Positions 43,336-53,245 of a stretch of 64,000 bases of DNA are shown in pieces. Below the pieces are notes generated by a model. It did not search any database. It was not told the origin of the DNA and saw nothing but the letters and a program-made list of their open reading frames with translations. The DNA comes from Gemmatimonadales bacterium (lineage in GTDB: Bacteria > Gemmatimonadota > Gemmatimonadetes > Gemmatimonadales > GWC2-71-9): positions 1-64,000 of the forward strand of contig DASYCE010000006.1 of assembly GCA_036500345.1 (NCBI GenBank), in the 5' to 3' direction. Within the stretch, counting starts at the first letter, position 1; every line of letters begins with the position of its first letter. Position numbers and translations under genes: made by a program.

Positions 43336-43998
43336 ATGCCGCTCACGATTGGTGACACCGCCCCGAACTTCGATGCCGAGACGACCCAGGGCCGCATCAA
43401 CTTCTACGACTGGCTCGGCGATTCGTGGGGGGTGCTCTTCTCGCATCCCAAGGACTTCACGCCGGTGTGCACCACCGAACTCGGGTACATGGCGAAGCTC
43501 GAGTCCGAGTTCGCCCGCCGCGGCGTCAAGATCATGGCGCTCAGCGTCGATCCGGTCTCGAACCACGCCAAGTGGTCGCTCGACATCGCCGATACGCAGG
43601 GGACGGCGCCCAACTATCCGATGATCGGCGATTCGGATCTCGCCGTGTCGAAGCTCTACGGCATGCTGCCGGCTTCAACTCCCGGCGTCAGCGAAGGACG
43701 GACGGCGGCGGACAATCAGGCAGTCCGCTGCGTGTTCATCGTCGGACCGGACCGGAAGATCAAGCTGGTGATCATCTATCCGATGGCGACCGGCCGGAAC
43801 TTCGACGAAATCCTGCGGGTGATCGACTCGCTGCAGCTCACCGCGCGGCACAAGGTGTCGACGCCGGCGCAGTGGACCCAGGGGGGCGACGTCATCATCG
43901 GCGGGGGCGTGACCGACGACGAGGCGCGCAAGATTTATCCGAAGGGATGGAGCGCACCGCGGCCGTATCTCAGGATCGTGGCACAGCCGGCGGCGTAA
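43336..43998 (+). CDS. 1-Cys peroxiredoxin (Prx6 type)
   Basis: A 220-residue peroxidase that reduces hydrogen and organic peroxides. The peroxidatic Cys45 lies in HPKDFTPVCTTELG, the Prx6 signature; the arginine that activates it is in the QAVRCVFIVGP segment. The C-terminal extension (VSTPAQWTQGGDVIIGG, ending KGWSAPRPYLRIV) is the Prx6-type tail that forms the dimer. ATG 43336 is preceded by CCGGAGAA. A large hairpin (44038-44069) after the stop probably terminates the redoxin-peroxiredoxin transcript. Confidence 0.95.
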   Translation: MPLTIGDTAPNFDAETTQGRINFYDWLGDSWGVLFSHPKDFTPVCTTELGYMAKLESEFARRGVKIMALSVDPVSNHAKWSLDIADTQGTAPNYPMIGDSDLAVSKLYGMLPASTPGVSEGRTAADNQAVRCVFIVGPDRKIKLVIIYPMATGRNFDEILRVIDSLQLTARHKVSTPAQWTQGGDVIIGGGVTDDEARKIYPKGWSAPRPYLRIVAQPAA

Positions 43999-44037
43999 CC
44001 CGGTCCGGCCTGAAGTTCCGGGCCGATCGGTGATTCA

Positions 44038-44069
44038 GGGGTGAGCGCGCGGTCATCCTCGCGCTCCCC
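44038..44069 (+). terminator. Long GC hairpin after the peroxiredoxin gene
   Basis: GGGG-T-GAGCGCG pairs with CGCGCTC-CCC around a 10-nt loop, about 40 nt beyond the stop. Strong stem, no T-run. Confidence 0.5.
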
Positions 44070-44177
44070 TGCCCGCGACATCGTCCTATCCATCGTCCCG
44101 CCATTGAGGTCTCGACCTGTCTTGCGCCGCCGGGCGTCTTCCGGCATCTTCCCATCTAAACAAGAGGGAAACGGGTC

Positions 44178-44525
44178 ATGCTCGATGCCGATGGCGGATT
44201 GCTCCGCGGGACACTCGATCTTCTCATCCTCAAGGCGCTGGCCGCGGGACCGCGGCACGGCTACGCGGTCGCGGAGTGGATCCACACCGTCACTGACGGC
44301 GATCTGCTGGTCGAGGAAGGTCCGCTCTACACCGCATTGCACCGGCTCGAGCGCCGCGGCTGGCTCGTCTCGGAATGGGGCTACTCCGACAACAATCGCA
44401 AGGCGAAGTATTACCACCTGAGCCGGACCGGACGGATCGAACTCCGCGGTGAACTCTCCCGGTGGGAGCGGTACACCCGGGCGGTCGCCAAGGCGATCGC
44501 GGCACCGGCACCGCAGGCGAGCTGA
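44178..44525 (+). CDS. PadR-family transcriptional regulator
   Basis: A 115-residue winged-helix regulator: [41 protein letters not shown], basic wing [15 protein letters not shown] and a C-terminal helix. ATG 44178 follows AGAGGGAAAC. It precedes an ADOP permease gene by only 7 bp and should control it. An inverted repeat AGGTC-TC-GACCT lies in the upstream gap (near 44106-44117) and could be its operator. The substitution of P for S in the EEG(S/P)LY helix distinguishes it from the other three PadRs. Confidence 0.93.
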   Translation: MLDADGGLLRGTLDLLILKALAAGPRHGYAVAEWIHTVTDGDLLVEEGPLYTALHRLERRGWLVSEWGYSDNNRKAKYYHLSRTGRIELRGELSRWERYTRAVAKAIAAPAPQAS

Positions 44526-44532
44526 TCCGGCG

Positions 44533-47256
44533 ATGCGTCGCGCGTCACGCCTCGGTTTGCGGCCGGACCATCTGGCTTGCGATGTCGACGAGGAACTCGC
44601 CTTTCATGTGGACATGCGCACGCGGAAGCTCATCGCGGCCGGGATGGATGCGGACGCCGCGCGCCACGAGGCGCTGCGACAGTTTGGCGACCTGCGTCAC
44701 GTACACGATGCCTGTCTCACTCATGATGTCGAACGGGAGAAGTCGATGACGCGCATTCGCTACGCCGAGGAGTTCAGGCAGGACACGGTCTTCGCGCTGC
44801 GCGCCCTGCGGCGGAATCCGGCGTTCGCCGTCATCGCGATCTGCACCCTTGCTCTCGGCATCGGAGCGAACACCGCGATCTTCACGTTGATCGATGCCGT
44901 GCTGTTGCGTCCGATTCCGGTGCACGCACCCGAGCAGCTGGTGTCGCTGGGGAAGACGTCGCGGATCAATTCGATGTCGAACGGCACGCCACAGGCAGAC
45001 CTCTACTCGTATCCGCTCTATCGAGACCTTCGTCACAATCCGCTGGTCTCGGGGATGCTCGCCTCCGGGCGGACAGACCGTCTGGATGTGCGGGTCGATT
45101 CGGGCGTTGCGGGACTCGAGCATCCCGCAGGACGGTTCGTTTCGGGCAACTACTTCCAGGTGCTCGGCGTTCCCGCCGCGAAGGGGCGCGTCTTCGGTCC
45201 GGTGGAGGACAGCGTCGCCGGTGCGTCACCGGTCGCGGTCATCAGCGATCGATACTGGGAGCGTCGCTTCGCCCGTGCACCCGATGTCGTCGGCCGCACC
45301 ATCGTCGTCGACAACATCGCGCTCACGATCATCGGCGTGTCGGCGCCGGGCTTCGCGGGGGAAATCGTGGACAAGCCCACCGACATCTGGATTCCGATCA
45401 CGATGCAGCCGTTGCTGCAGCCGCACATTCCGCTCTTCGATGATCGCCACGTCAGCTGGCTGCTCCTGATCGGCAGGGTGGCGCCGGGAGGCTCGGTCGC
45501 TCATGCGATCGCCGGGCTTCCGCCGCTGGTGCATCAGGCGCTCGTCGAGCACGTGCAGCCGCCCGACAACGCCGCCGCGATGCAGCGCCAATCCATTCCG
45601 GTCCAGCGTGGCGCCAACGGATTCTCGCGGATGCGGACGGTATACGGGACGCCGCTCTTCACCATGCTGGCCGCAGTGGGGCTGCTGCTGTTCATCATCT
45701 GTGCCAATGTCGGGAATCTGCTGCTCGCGCGCGCCATCGCCCGCACATCGGAGTTCCATGTGCGGCTGGCGATGGGTGCGGGACGAGGCCGGCTCCTCCG
45801 CCAGCTGATGACCGAGAGCGTGGTCCTCGCGTCGCTTGCTGCCGCGGCCGGGCTCGGCACGGCGTGGGTTGCCGGACGCCTGCTGGTGTCGCTGGTCGCA
45901 GGAGATCAGACTCCGCTGGCGATCTCGCTCGACCTGCGCGTGCTGATGTTTACGCTCGGGCTCTCCGTGCTGGCCGTATTGCTCTTCGGTCTGTTGCCAG
46001 CCACGCGGTCGGTGCGGCTCGATCTCGCGGCCGGACTGCGTGCGCGCGGCACCGTAGGGAGGCTGGGCGCCAGGGGCGAGCGCTTTCCCGCGGGGAAGAT
46101 GATGATCGCCGGGCAGATCGCGCTCTCGCTCGTCCTCCTGATGGGCGCCGCGCTCCTGGTGCAGAGCCTGCGCAATCTCGAGCACACCGGGACCGGCATC
46201 GACCGGGATCATCTCCTGATGCTCTCCGTCGATTCGCGGTCGCGCGGCTACTCGGGGGAAGCGCTCACCGAGTTGACGCGAACGCTGACCGCCCGCCTCT
46301 CTGCGATTCCGGGGATCCGCGCCGTGACGTACTCCGAGAACGGGATCTTCAGCGGCATCGAGTCGGCCACTGCACCGATGATTCCAGGATGGAGCGGCAA
46401 GACTCGGGACGATAGCCTGTCGGCGTCCGACCAGGTCGGGCCCAACTACGTCAGCGCGCTCGGTGCGCACCTCATTGAAGGTCGCGACTTCTCCAGCCAG
46501 GAGGCCGCGCTTCATGGGCATCGCACCGCGCTCGTCAATCAGCCCTTCGCGCGGTTCTATTTCGGTTCGACTGATCCGGTCGGGCGTTCGTTCAAGATTG
46601 ACGACACCACGTCGTTCGAGGTGGTCGGCGTGATCGGCGACATCAGGGATCACACCCTCGATGGTGACGTGCCGCGCCGGTTCTATACGTCGTACGATCA
46701 GCAGCTCAACGGGGTCCCCGCCGACGTCAATTTCGCAATCCGCACATCGGGCGATCCGGCGCGTCTCGTCGCCGCGGTTCGTGCGGCAGTGGTCGCGCAG
46801 GATCCTCTCCTCCCGATCGAAGACGCGCTCCCCCTCGCCGTGTCGATGAGTGATTCGATTGCGCAGCAGCGGCTGCTCGCCCAGGTCACGGCGGGTTTCG
46901 GCATCCTGGCGCTCCTGCTCGCGGCGATCGGTCTGTACGGCATCATGACGTACACGGTAACCCGCCGCACCGGCGAAATCGGGCTACGCATTGCCCTGGG
47001 TGCCCGTCCCGGCGCCATGATCGTGATGGTGGTCCGGGAGGCGCTGATCCTTGTCGCGGTGGGAACGCTCGCGAGTGTCCCGCTGGTGTGGGTGACGAGC
47101 CGGCTGCTCACGGGCGAGCTCCACGGCATCAGCGCGTCCGACTGGCGCTCTGCGCTCGGCGCGCTGGCGGTTCTTACCGGTTCCGCGGTTGTCGCGGCGA
47201 TGGTCCCCGCGTGGAAGGCCGCCCGGATTCCGGCGCTCGCGGCCCTCTCCAAGTAG
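44533..47256 (+). CDS. ADOP-type ABC permease
   Basis: A 907-residue duplicated MacB/FtsX permease. From ATG 44533: cytoplasmic segment with [23 protein letters not shown]1 in [22 protein letters not shown], first periplasmic core, central FtsX helices with [27 protein letters not shown], second core and final FtsX block ending [11 protein letters not shown]. The second cytoplasmic loop ends in WKAARIP instead of the usual xRVDP. It immediately follows its PadR gene and runs to within 12 bp of the convergent M1 peptidase gene. Confidence 0.92.
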   Translation: MRRASRLGLRPDHLACDVDEELAFHVDMRTRKLIAAGMDADAARHEALRQFGDLRHVHDACLTHDVEREKSMTRIRYAEEFRQDTVFALRALRRNPAFAVIAICTLALGIGANTAIFTLIDAVLLRPIPVHAPEQLVSLGKTSRINSMSNGTPQADLYSYPLYRDLRHNPLVSGMLASGRTDRLDVRVDSGVAGLEHPAGRFVSGNYFQVLGVPAAKGRVFGPVEDSVAGASPVAVISDRYWERRFARAPDVVGRTIVVDNIALTIIGVSAPGFAGEIVDKPTDIWIPITMQPLLQPHIPLFDDRHVSWLLLIGRVAPGGSVAHAIAGLPPLVHQALVEHVQPPDNAAAMQRQSIPVQRGANGFSRMRTVYGTPLFTMLAAVGLLLFIICANVGNLLLARAIARTSEFHVRLAMGAGRGRLLRQLMTESVVLASLAAAAGLGTAWVAGRLLVSLVAGDQTPLAISLDLRVLMFTLGLSVLAVLLFGLLPATRSVRLDLAAGLRARGTVGRLGARGERFPAGKMMIAGQIALSLVLLMGAALLVQSLRNLEHTGTGIDRDHLLMLSVDSRSRGYSGEALTELTRTLTARLSAIPGIRAVTYSENGIFSGIESATAPMIPGWSGKTRDDSLSASDQVGPNYVSALGAHLIEGRDFSSQEAALHGHRTALVNQPFARFYFGSTDPVGRSFKIDDTTSFEVVGVIGDIRDHTLDGDVPRRFYTSYDQQLNGVPADVNFAIRTSGDPARLVAAVRAAVVAQDPLLPIEDALPLAVSMSDSIAQQRLLAQVTAGFGILALLLAAIGLYGIMTYTVTRRTGEIGLRIALGARPGAMIVMVVREALILVAVGTLASVPLVWVTSRLLTGELHGISASDWRSALGALAVLTGSAVVAAMVPAWKAARIPALAALSK

Positions 47257-47268
47257 CGGCGATGCGGA

Positions 47269-48942
47269 TTACGGAGTGGTCGCCTTCCGGCTCTTCACAT
47301 AGAAATTACGGTCGATCACAATGTCCCCTCCGTCGGGTAGTGTCGTCTTCACCGTCTGCCACTTCTCCGTCGGCTTGATGAGCGCGTACGCCGCCCCGGC
47401 GCCGGGCCGCACCCGCACCGGCATGGCAAAGCCGGGGACGACATCGGTCCATCGATAGCTCAGTCGTCCGTCGCCGATCCGGTATTCCAGTGTCGGCACT
47501 TTGGTGGTGCGCAGGTACTGATCGAACACCTTGTCGAGTTTGATCCCCGCGTGCGCGCCGATGTACGCCTCAACCTGCGGGCCGGACACCACCTGGTGAT
47601 AGAACGTGCGGCTCAAGCCGCGAAGAATGCCGCGCCATTTCTCGTCGTTGTTGACCAGCTGGCGAATGGTGTGCAGCATCGACGCGCCCTTGGGATACAT
47701 GTCGCCCGAGCCCGGCGACCCGACACCTGACTGCGGCAGTTCGATCGGTGCATCGTTGCGAATCCCCCGGCGATCACCGACGATGTAATCCTCTCCCGCC
47801 GCCTTGCCGTAGAGGCACTCGGTAAAGAGCGCTTCGGCGTAACTCGCGAAGCCCTCCTGGATCCACATGTCGCGCTGGTCGCGTGCCGTGATGCTGTTGC
47901 CGAACCATTCATGCGCGCTCTCGTGGACGATGATGTAGTCCCATCCCATGCCGAGGCCGGTGCCGGAGACGTCGCGGCCGCGATAGCCGTTGGCGTAGTT
48001 GTTTCCGTAGGTGATCGCGGTCTGGTGTTCCATTCCGGTCGTGGGAGCTTCGATCAGCTTGTAGCCGTCCTGATACCACGGATACGGCCCGAACCAGTGT
48101 TCGTAGCACTGGAGCATGGTGCGCACCTGGAGAAACTGCTTCCGGGCAGCGGCGAGGTGATAGTCGAGCGGATAGAAGTCGAGTGTCAGCGGCCCCCGCT
48201 CGCCGACGTACGTCTCGCCGATGTGCGCGTAGTTCCCCGCGGTCACGTTGACGGCGTAGGCGTTGATCGGCTGGCTCGCGACGTATTCGTACGTGGTCGT
48301 GCCGTCACTGTGATGCGTCGTGCTGCGCAGCCGCCCCGATGCGACCTGGATCAGCGGGTCCGGTACGGTGATCGCGATGCGCTGGCTGTCCGGCTCGTCG
48401 GCCCAGCTGTCCTTGAGCGGCCACCAGATCGACGAGCCGACCCCCTGATCGACGGTCATCAGCCACGGCCGCTTGAGCGAATCGCTCGCCCAGTGGAATC
48501 CGTCGTTGGGCAGCGTCTTCGGCCGGCCGTGATACCACGCGGTGACCGCGTACCGCTCCCCGGTGCGTTGCGGCGTGGTGAGCGTGACGAAGTGCGCGTC
48601 GCCGTCGTGGCGGATCGCGAGCGGCTGCCCACCCTGCGTCACGCTGTCGAGCACCAGCGGCGCCATGAGATCGATCTGCATCTCCTGCGACGGCCGGATG
48701 ACGCGGTAGGTGATCGTGTTCCGCCCGGCGATGGTGCTGTCGGCAGGATGGATCGCGACCTGAAGATCATAGTAGGTGACATCCCACCACGTACGATCCG
48801 GAGCCGCCGTCGATCCGCGCAGCGAATCGGCGTGGGTGAAGGTGCGGAGCCGCTGGGCAGTCGCGGGCATCGCATTGACGAGGATTATCGCGGCGGCGGC
48901 GGCGGCCGCGGAAGCGAGTCGGAGCGCGGAGTGTCGGGGCAT
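47269..48942 (-). CDS. Exported M1-family aminopeptidase
   Basis: Zinc metallopeptidase of 557 residues that removes N-terminal amino acids. An alanine-rich signal peptide (to MPATAQ, about 1-30) places it in the periplasm or outside. The N-terminal beta domain (50-240) precedes the thermolysin-like domain with the exopeptidase motif GMEHQ (303-307; GxMEN variant) and zinc site H340-E341-x-x-H344 ... E363 in HESAHEWFGN and QEGFASY. The C-terminal part is shorter than in large M1 enzymes. The start ATG 48942 is preferred, as the frame otherwise extends as a shadow of the permease gene at 49417. Divergent from a PadR gene. Confidence 0.93.
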   Translation of the reverse strand: MPRHSALRLASAAAAAAAIILVNAMPATAQRLRTFTHADSLRGSTAAPDRTWWDVTYYDLQVAIHPADSTIAGRNTITYRVIRPSQEMQIDLMAPLVLDSVTQGGQPLAIRHDGDAHFVTLTTPQRTGERYAVTAWYHGRPKTLPNDGFHWASDSLKRPWLMTVDQGVGSSIWWPLKDSWADEPDSQRIAITVPDPLIQVASGRLRSTTHHSDGTTTYEYVASQPINAYAVNVTAGNYAHIGETYVGERGPLTLDFYPLDYHLAAARKQFLQVRTMLQCYEHWFGPYPWYQDGYKLIEAPTTGMEHQTAITYGNNYANGYRGRDVSGTGLGMGWDYIIVHESAHEWFGNSITARDQRDMWIQEGFASYAEALFTECLYGKAAGEDYIVGDRRGIRNDAPIELPQSGVGSPGSGDMYPKGASMLHTIRQLVNNDEKWRGILRGLSRTFYHQVVSGPQVEAYIGAHAGIKLDKVFDQYLRTTKVPTLEYRIGDGRLSYRWTDVVPGFAMPVRVRPGAGAAYALIKPTEKWQTVKTTLPDGGDIVIDRNFYVKSRKATTP

Positions 48943-49004
48943 ATCGTCCGGTGCGGGAGACGAACCATAGGCCCCACCGGGCGCGTCGGCCAGCGCGGTG
49001 GCTC

Positions 49005-49033
49005 TTGCCCGATCCCGGGTCGCGCCGTATCGT
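49005..49033 (+). promoter_or_regulatory. Sigma70-type promoter TTGCCC-17-TATCGT
   Basis: TTGCCC at 49005-49010 and TATCGT at 49028-49033 with 17-nt spacing precede the PadR ATG 49063. Downstream CCCATAGACTTGCC recurs in similar form before the PadR at 24889. Confidence 0.5.
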
Positions 49034-49062
49034 TCCCATAGACTTGCCAAGGGAGAGCAACA

Positions 49063-49407
49063 ATGGCCGGCGAATCGGCGGATCTGCTGCAGGGAACACT
49101 CGGCGTCCTGATCCTGCGCGCCCTGCTTGGCGGGCGCACGCACGGCTATGGCGTGGCACGATGGATCGAGCAGTCGACCGGCGATGTTCTCCGCATCGAG
49201 GAGGGATCGCTCTATCCGGCGCTCCGCCGCCTCGAGGACCGCCGGCTCGTGAAGTCGGAATGGGGAGTCTCCGAGAACAACCGCCGCGCCCGCTTCTACT
49301 CGATCACCACCGCCGGTCGCCGTCACCTCACCAGTGAGTCGGTGCAATGGCTCAAGTTCGCCGGGGCGGTCACCGCGGTCCTTCGCACCGTCCCGGGTGT
49401 CGCATGA
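49063..49407 (+). CDS. PadR-family transcriptional regulator
   Basis: A 114-residue winged-helix regulator with LLQGTLGVLILRALLGG, RTHGYGVARWIEQ, IEEGSLYPALRRLED, the wing SENNRRARFYSITTAGR and a short dimerisation helix. ATG 49063 is preceded by AAGGGAGAG and by a good promoter (49005-49033). The gene lies 9 bp before an ADOP permease gene, which it presumably represses. Its upstream region shares CCCATAG ... TTGCC with the PadR at 24889, suggesting a shared operator type. Confidence 0.94.
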   Translation: MAGESADLLQGTLGVLILRALLGGRTHGYGVARWIEQSTGDVLRIEEGSLYPALRRLEDRRLVKSEWGVSENNRRARFYSITTAGRRHLTSESVQWLKFAGAVTAVLRTVPGVA

Positions 49408-49416
49408 GGTGGCGCA

Positions 49417-52122
49417 ATGCGTGACCCCGATCGTGGCACCGGCGGGATCCGTCGCTACATCCGCTTCTGGCGGCCGGTGGTCGACGATGATGTACGTGAC
49501 GAACTCGATTTCCACCTCGAGATGCGCGCCCGCGACTACACGCAGGCCGGCTCGTCGCCCGACGATGCACTCCTGCAGGCGCATCGTCGCCTCGGCGATC
49601 TGGGTACCGTGTCGGCGTGGCTCCGCGACCATGACAATAGACGGCTCGAACTCGCCGAGAGGAAGGCTTCGATGAGTGATCTCTGGCAGGATATCAGGAT
49701 GGCATTCCGGCAATTCCGTCGCGCACCCGGCTTCGCCGCCGTCGCGATCGGAACCCTCGGGCTCGCGATCGGCGCCACCACGGCGGTAATGAGCGTTGTC
49801 GACAGTGTCCTTCTTCGACCGCTCCCGTTTGCCGATCCCGGCGCACTGGTGCAGTTGCGGCCGTTCGACAAGGACGGCAGCGCCGATGCGATCTCGCCGC
49901 TCGATCTGTTCGACATGCAGCGCCAGACCACGGCATTTACCGCATTGGTGCCGGTGCAGGGAGGACGGAGCGCGAATGTCGTGATGGCGGGTCACGAGGC
50001 GGAGCGGGTCAACGAGGCGCGAGTCGGGGCCGGTTTCTTCGATCTCCTCGGGGTCGGCGCGTCGCGAGGCCGAGTCTTCCATCGCGGCGAGGATTCCGCG
50101 TCGACGGGGAAGGTCGTGGTCCTCGGGTACGGTGCGTGGCAGCGGCTGTTCGGGGCCGATCCCAAGGTGATCGGCGCGACGGTCCAGATCGGCGGTGCGT
50201 CGTACCAGGTCATCGGGGTTGCCGATCCGCAACTCACCTTTCCATCGCATCCCGATCTCTGGATCCCGACCGTCTATGAGTCGTGGGAGACCCAGACCGA
50301 CAACCGAGGCTTCCGCGAACTGAACGTCATCGGGCGGCTGCGTCCAGGAACGACGCTCGAGCGCGGCCGGGCCGATCTCTCGCGGATCATGTCGATCCTC
50401 GCGACCACCTATCCGAAGTCGGATCAGGGCTACCACCTCGGTGCGGCCTCGCTCACCACCACCCTGGTCGGCGACTTGAGAACACCACTGTATGCATTGC
50501 TCGGTGCAGTCTTCCTCGTACTGATGATCGCCTGCGCCAACGTGGCGAATCTCCTCCTCGTTCGCGGATCGGTTCGCCGCGGCGAATTTGCAGTCCGCAC
50601 GTCGCTCGGCGCCGGGCGCGGACGTCTGATCCGGCAGCTGCTCACCGAAAGCGTGATTCTCGCCGGCGCCGGCGCACTCGTCGGCGCGCTGCTCTCGTTT
50701 GTGCTGGTGCGAATCGTCGTGCTCCTTGGTCCCGCCGACCTTCCACGCGCCGACGAGATCCACGTGCGACTCGTCGTGCTTGGTGTTGCCGCGGCGATCG
50801 CCGTGCTCGTTGGTATCGGCTTCGGCCTCCTCCCGGCACTCCATACCGTGAGTTCGTCGCTCGGCGGCGCGCTCCGCGGCAGCGGGCGAGGATCGGAGTC
50901 CGGAGGGCATCGCGCCCGGGAGACTTTTGTCGTCGTGGAAATCGGCCTCGCGCTGATCCTTCTCGTCGGTGCCGGCCTGCTGTTGCGGAGCTTCGAGCGG
51001 CTCCTTGCCGTCGACACCGGGATGGGGAGCGAGCGAGTCGTCGCCTTCGATATCGGACTCACCGGTCCGCGCTATCGATACGACATCGACACCCGCCGAT
51101 TCACCGATCAGGTGATGCAGCAACTGCGGCGCCTCCCAGGTACGGCGAGCGTTGCCGTCGCAGCTGCACGCCCATTCGATCGACAGGCTTCCTTCAATGC
51201 CACCAGTTCGTTCAAGATCACGGGTCGTCCTCCGGTGGCGCACGAGGACGAGCCGAATGCGAGAGTTCTCCCGGTTTCGGCGGACTACTTCCGAACGCTG
51301 GGAATTCCGCTCGTTGCCGGTCGAACGTTCACCACTGTGGAAGAAGGCCCGGAGGTCGCGCCGGTGGTCGTCGTGAACCAGGCGCTGGTGCGGAAGTATT
51401 TCCGTGACGGCAATGCCCTCGGGCAGCAGGTCGTCCTCGGGTTGTCGCACCATGTCGATGCGTCGCCGGCGGATTCCTTTCGTTCGCGCGGGACCATCGT
51501 GGGCATCGTCCCCGACGCAAAGCTCGATTCGCTCAACGGGACGGTCGATCCGGCGATCTATGTCGGATATGGAACGCTGCCGTTCACCGTGGCAATGATG
51601 GTTCGCACCGGCGGCGATCCTGATCGCCTGTTCGCCGGGGTGCGCGCCGCAGTGCACTCCGTCGACCACGACGCCACGGTCTACTCATACGGAACGATCC
51701 ACGGCGATGTCGCGGCGTCGGCGGTGCGACCGCGGTTCTACGCCCTGATTCTCAGCGCCTTCGCCGCAATCGCACTGGTCATTGCGTCGCTCGGCATCTA
51801 CGGCGTCCTCTCGTACACCGTGGCGCAACGGACCCGTGAGCTTGGCATCCGGATGGCGCTCGGCGCAACAGGAGGCTCGCTCCTCCGATCCGTTCTGAAA
51901 GGCGCCCTGATACTGACGGCGATCGGTCTCTCCATCGGCGTGGCGGGGGCCGCCGCGGCCACGCGCACCTTGCGCAGCATGCTTTTCGGCGTCTCTCCTC
52001 TCGACCCCGCGATCGTGATCGGATCAGTGCTCGTTCTTTTCACGATGGCGACGATCGCCGCATGGCTGCCGGCGCGCCGAGCGTCGCATGTGGACCCCAA
52101 CGTGGCGCTGCGCGGGGAATAG
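49417..52122 (+). CDS. ADOP-type ABC permease
   Basis: A 901-residue duplicated MacB/FtsX permease. The cytoplasmic N-terminus includes VDDDVRDELDFHLEMRARDY; TM1 is in VAIGTLGLAIGATTAVMSVVDS; the central FtsX block has VFLVLMIACANVANLLLVRGS and the final one ends ASHVDPNVALRGE. Two periplasmic MacB cores separate them. It directly follows its PadR gene. Of the five ADOP copies its N-terminal segment is closest in layout to the ones at 37555 and 44533. No ATPase gene is nearby. Confidence 0.92.
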   Translation: MRDPDRGTGGIRRYIRFWRPVVDDDVRDELDFHLEMRARDYTQAGSSPDDALLQAHRRLGDLGTVSAWLRDHDNRRLELAERKASMSDLWQDIRMAFRQFRRAPGFAAVAIGTLGLAIGATTAVMSVVDSVLLRPLPFADPGALVQLRPFDKDGSADAISPLDLFDMQRQTTAFTALVPVQGGRSANVVMAGHEAERVNEARVGAGFFDLLGVGASRGRVFHRGEDSASTGKVVVLGYGAWQRLFGADPKVIGATVQIGGASYQVIGVADPQLTFPSHPDLWIPTVYESWETQTDNRGFRELNVIGRLRPGTTLERGRADLSRIMSILATTYPKSDQGYHLGAASLTTTLVGDLRTPLYALLGAVFLVLMIACANVANLLLVRGSVRRGEFAVRTSLGAGRGRLIRQLLTESVILAGAGALVGALLSFVLVRIVVLLGPADLPRADEIHVRLVVLGVAAAIAVLVGIGFGLLPALHTVSSSLGGALRGSGRGSESGGHRARETFVVVEIGLALILLVGAGLLLRSFERLLAVDTGMGSERVVAFDIGLTGPRYRYDIDTRRFTDQVMQQLRRLPGTASVAVAAARPFDRQASFNATSSFKITGRPPVAHEDEPNARVLPVSADYFRTLGIPLVAGRTFTTVEEGPEVAPVVVVNQALVRKYFRDGNALGQQVVLGLSHHVDASPADSFRSRGTIVGIVPDAKLDSLNGTVDPAIYVGYGTLPFTVAMMVRTGGDPDRLFAGVRAAVHSVDHDATVYSYGTIHGDVAASAVRPRFYALILSAFAAIALVIASLGIYGVLSYTVAQRTRELGIRMALGATGGSLLRSVLKGALILTAIGLSIGVAGAAAATRTLRSMLFGVSPLDPAIVIGSVLVLFTMATIAAWLPARRASHVDPNVALRGE

Positions 52123-52408
52123 CCGGTCGAGGTGAACCGCACGCCGACCAGGCGATCGTGTTTCGGCGGGCGACCGGATCGACGCGGTGGGACACTCGGG
52201 GCGTTCGACGATGCCGGATCTGCCCTTCCAGCTGATGAACTGGCCGGAGGGCCTCAGGGCCGCAGGCCTCCGTTGCGGCTTCAAGTCGTTCGACCGGAAG
52301 AATGGCGCCGACTGGATCGCGTCATCGGGAACCCCTGCGTTGCGTCAACCGATCCGGTCAGGAGGTGGGTGAATCAACGAGTCCGCCCGAACGGTTGTCC
52401 AATGTGAC

Positions 52409-53245
52409 ATGACCTCTCAGCTACGACTCGCGATTGTTGCGGCGATTGCCGGATTGATCGCGCTCGACGCCTCGACTGCGGCCGGGCAATGGATCGAGGT
52501 GCGTCGTTCGCACTATTCGGTCTTCTATCAGCCAGATGTTGCCCGCGATACTGCGATGATCATCCGATGGGCGGACAGTTCGATTGCGTTGATGCATTCG
52601 AAATATGGTGTCACCCCCGACCGTTATCGCCTCGGGATCTATTTGTACCCGTCGCCCGCGGCCGGTGTCACCGTCGACGATGCCCGTATTCACTGCTGCA
52701 GCGACAGCGCGGGGGTTGATACCGGGCGCATTGAACTCCTGGCACCCTCGGCCCCGGCCATGCAGCAGTCGACGGCGGTGTCGAGTCTTGGTGTTCGGAA
52801 GAACTCCGAGAGCTATGTCGCCAAGATTCTCATGTCGGAGTACATCCCGATCGGTCACTATGAAGTTCAGCGGCAGCGTGCTGACGGCGGCTGGTCCTAC
52901 TACGATGCGCCGAACTGGTTTGTGCAAGGTCTCCAGGAGTTTGACGCGATCTTTCATTCGACGACGGAGAATCGAAGCACGACGTCGCGTCGATTGATGG
53001 CGTGGGCGAAGGCCCACTCCGACGTGTTCTCATGCTGCAGCCCGGATCTCTCGCTGCGCGATGATTACAACGGCGGTGCCGCCGTGCTGGCCTTCCTCGC
53101 AGCGGAATTTGGCGAATCGGTGCATCAGCGAATCCTGGCGGATTCGGCGAGCACCTTCGCCGCCGCACTCACCGATGTGACGCGGCCGTTGTCGCGACGA
53201 CAGCTGTTCGCGCGGTTCCAGACGTGGCTCAACGCCCAGCCATAG
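52409..53245 (+). CDS. Exported peptidase-MA-like protein lacking HExxH
   Basis: A 278-residue secreted protein: signal peptide to AAGQ, then a domain of gluzincin-like layout, including the segment YDAPNWFVQGLQEFDAIFH that usually follows the zinc site (the second helix with its Glu). However, the place where HExxH should be reads MSEYIPIGHYEVQ, so the catalytic zinc motif is absent and the protein is probably a non-catalytic relative. Cys pairs (HCCSD, SCCSP) occur twice. ATG 52409 is the only plausible start. Its stop directly abuts the stop of the convergent amidohydrolase gene. Confidence 0.65.
   Translation: MTSQLRLAIVAAIAGLIALDASTAAGQWIEVRRSHYSVFYQPDVARDTAMIIRWADSSIALMHSKYGVTPDRYRLGIYLYPSPAAGVTVDDARIHCCSDSAGVDTGRIELLAPSAPAMQQSTAVSSLGVRKNSESYVAKILMSEYIPIGHYEVQRQRADGGWSYYDAPNWFVQGLQEFDAIFHSTTENRSTTSRRLMAWAKAHSDVFSCCSPDLSLRDDYNGGAAVLAFLAAEFGESVHQRILADSASTFAAALTDVTRPLSRRQLFARFQTWLNAQP

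Noticed and set aside
52132-52407. Short top-strand frames in the gap after the last ADOP gene, including one reading PDLPFQLMNWPEGLRAAGLRC
   Set aside because: High third-position G/C in one frame, but only about 53-61 codons, no Shine-Dalgarno and no recognisable family. It may be a gene relic; not supported enough to annotate.
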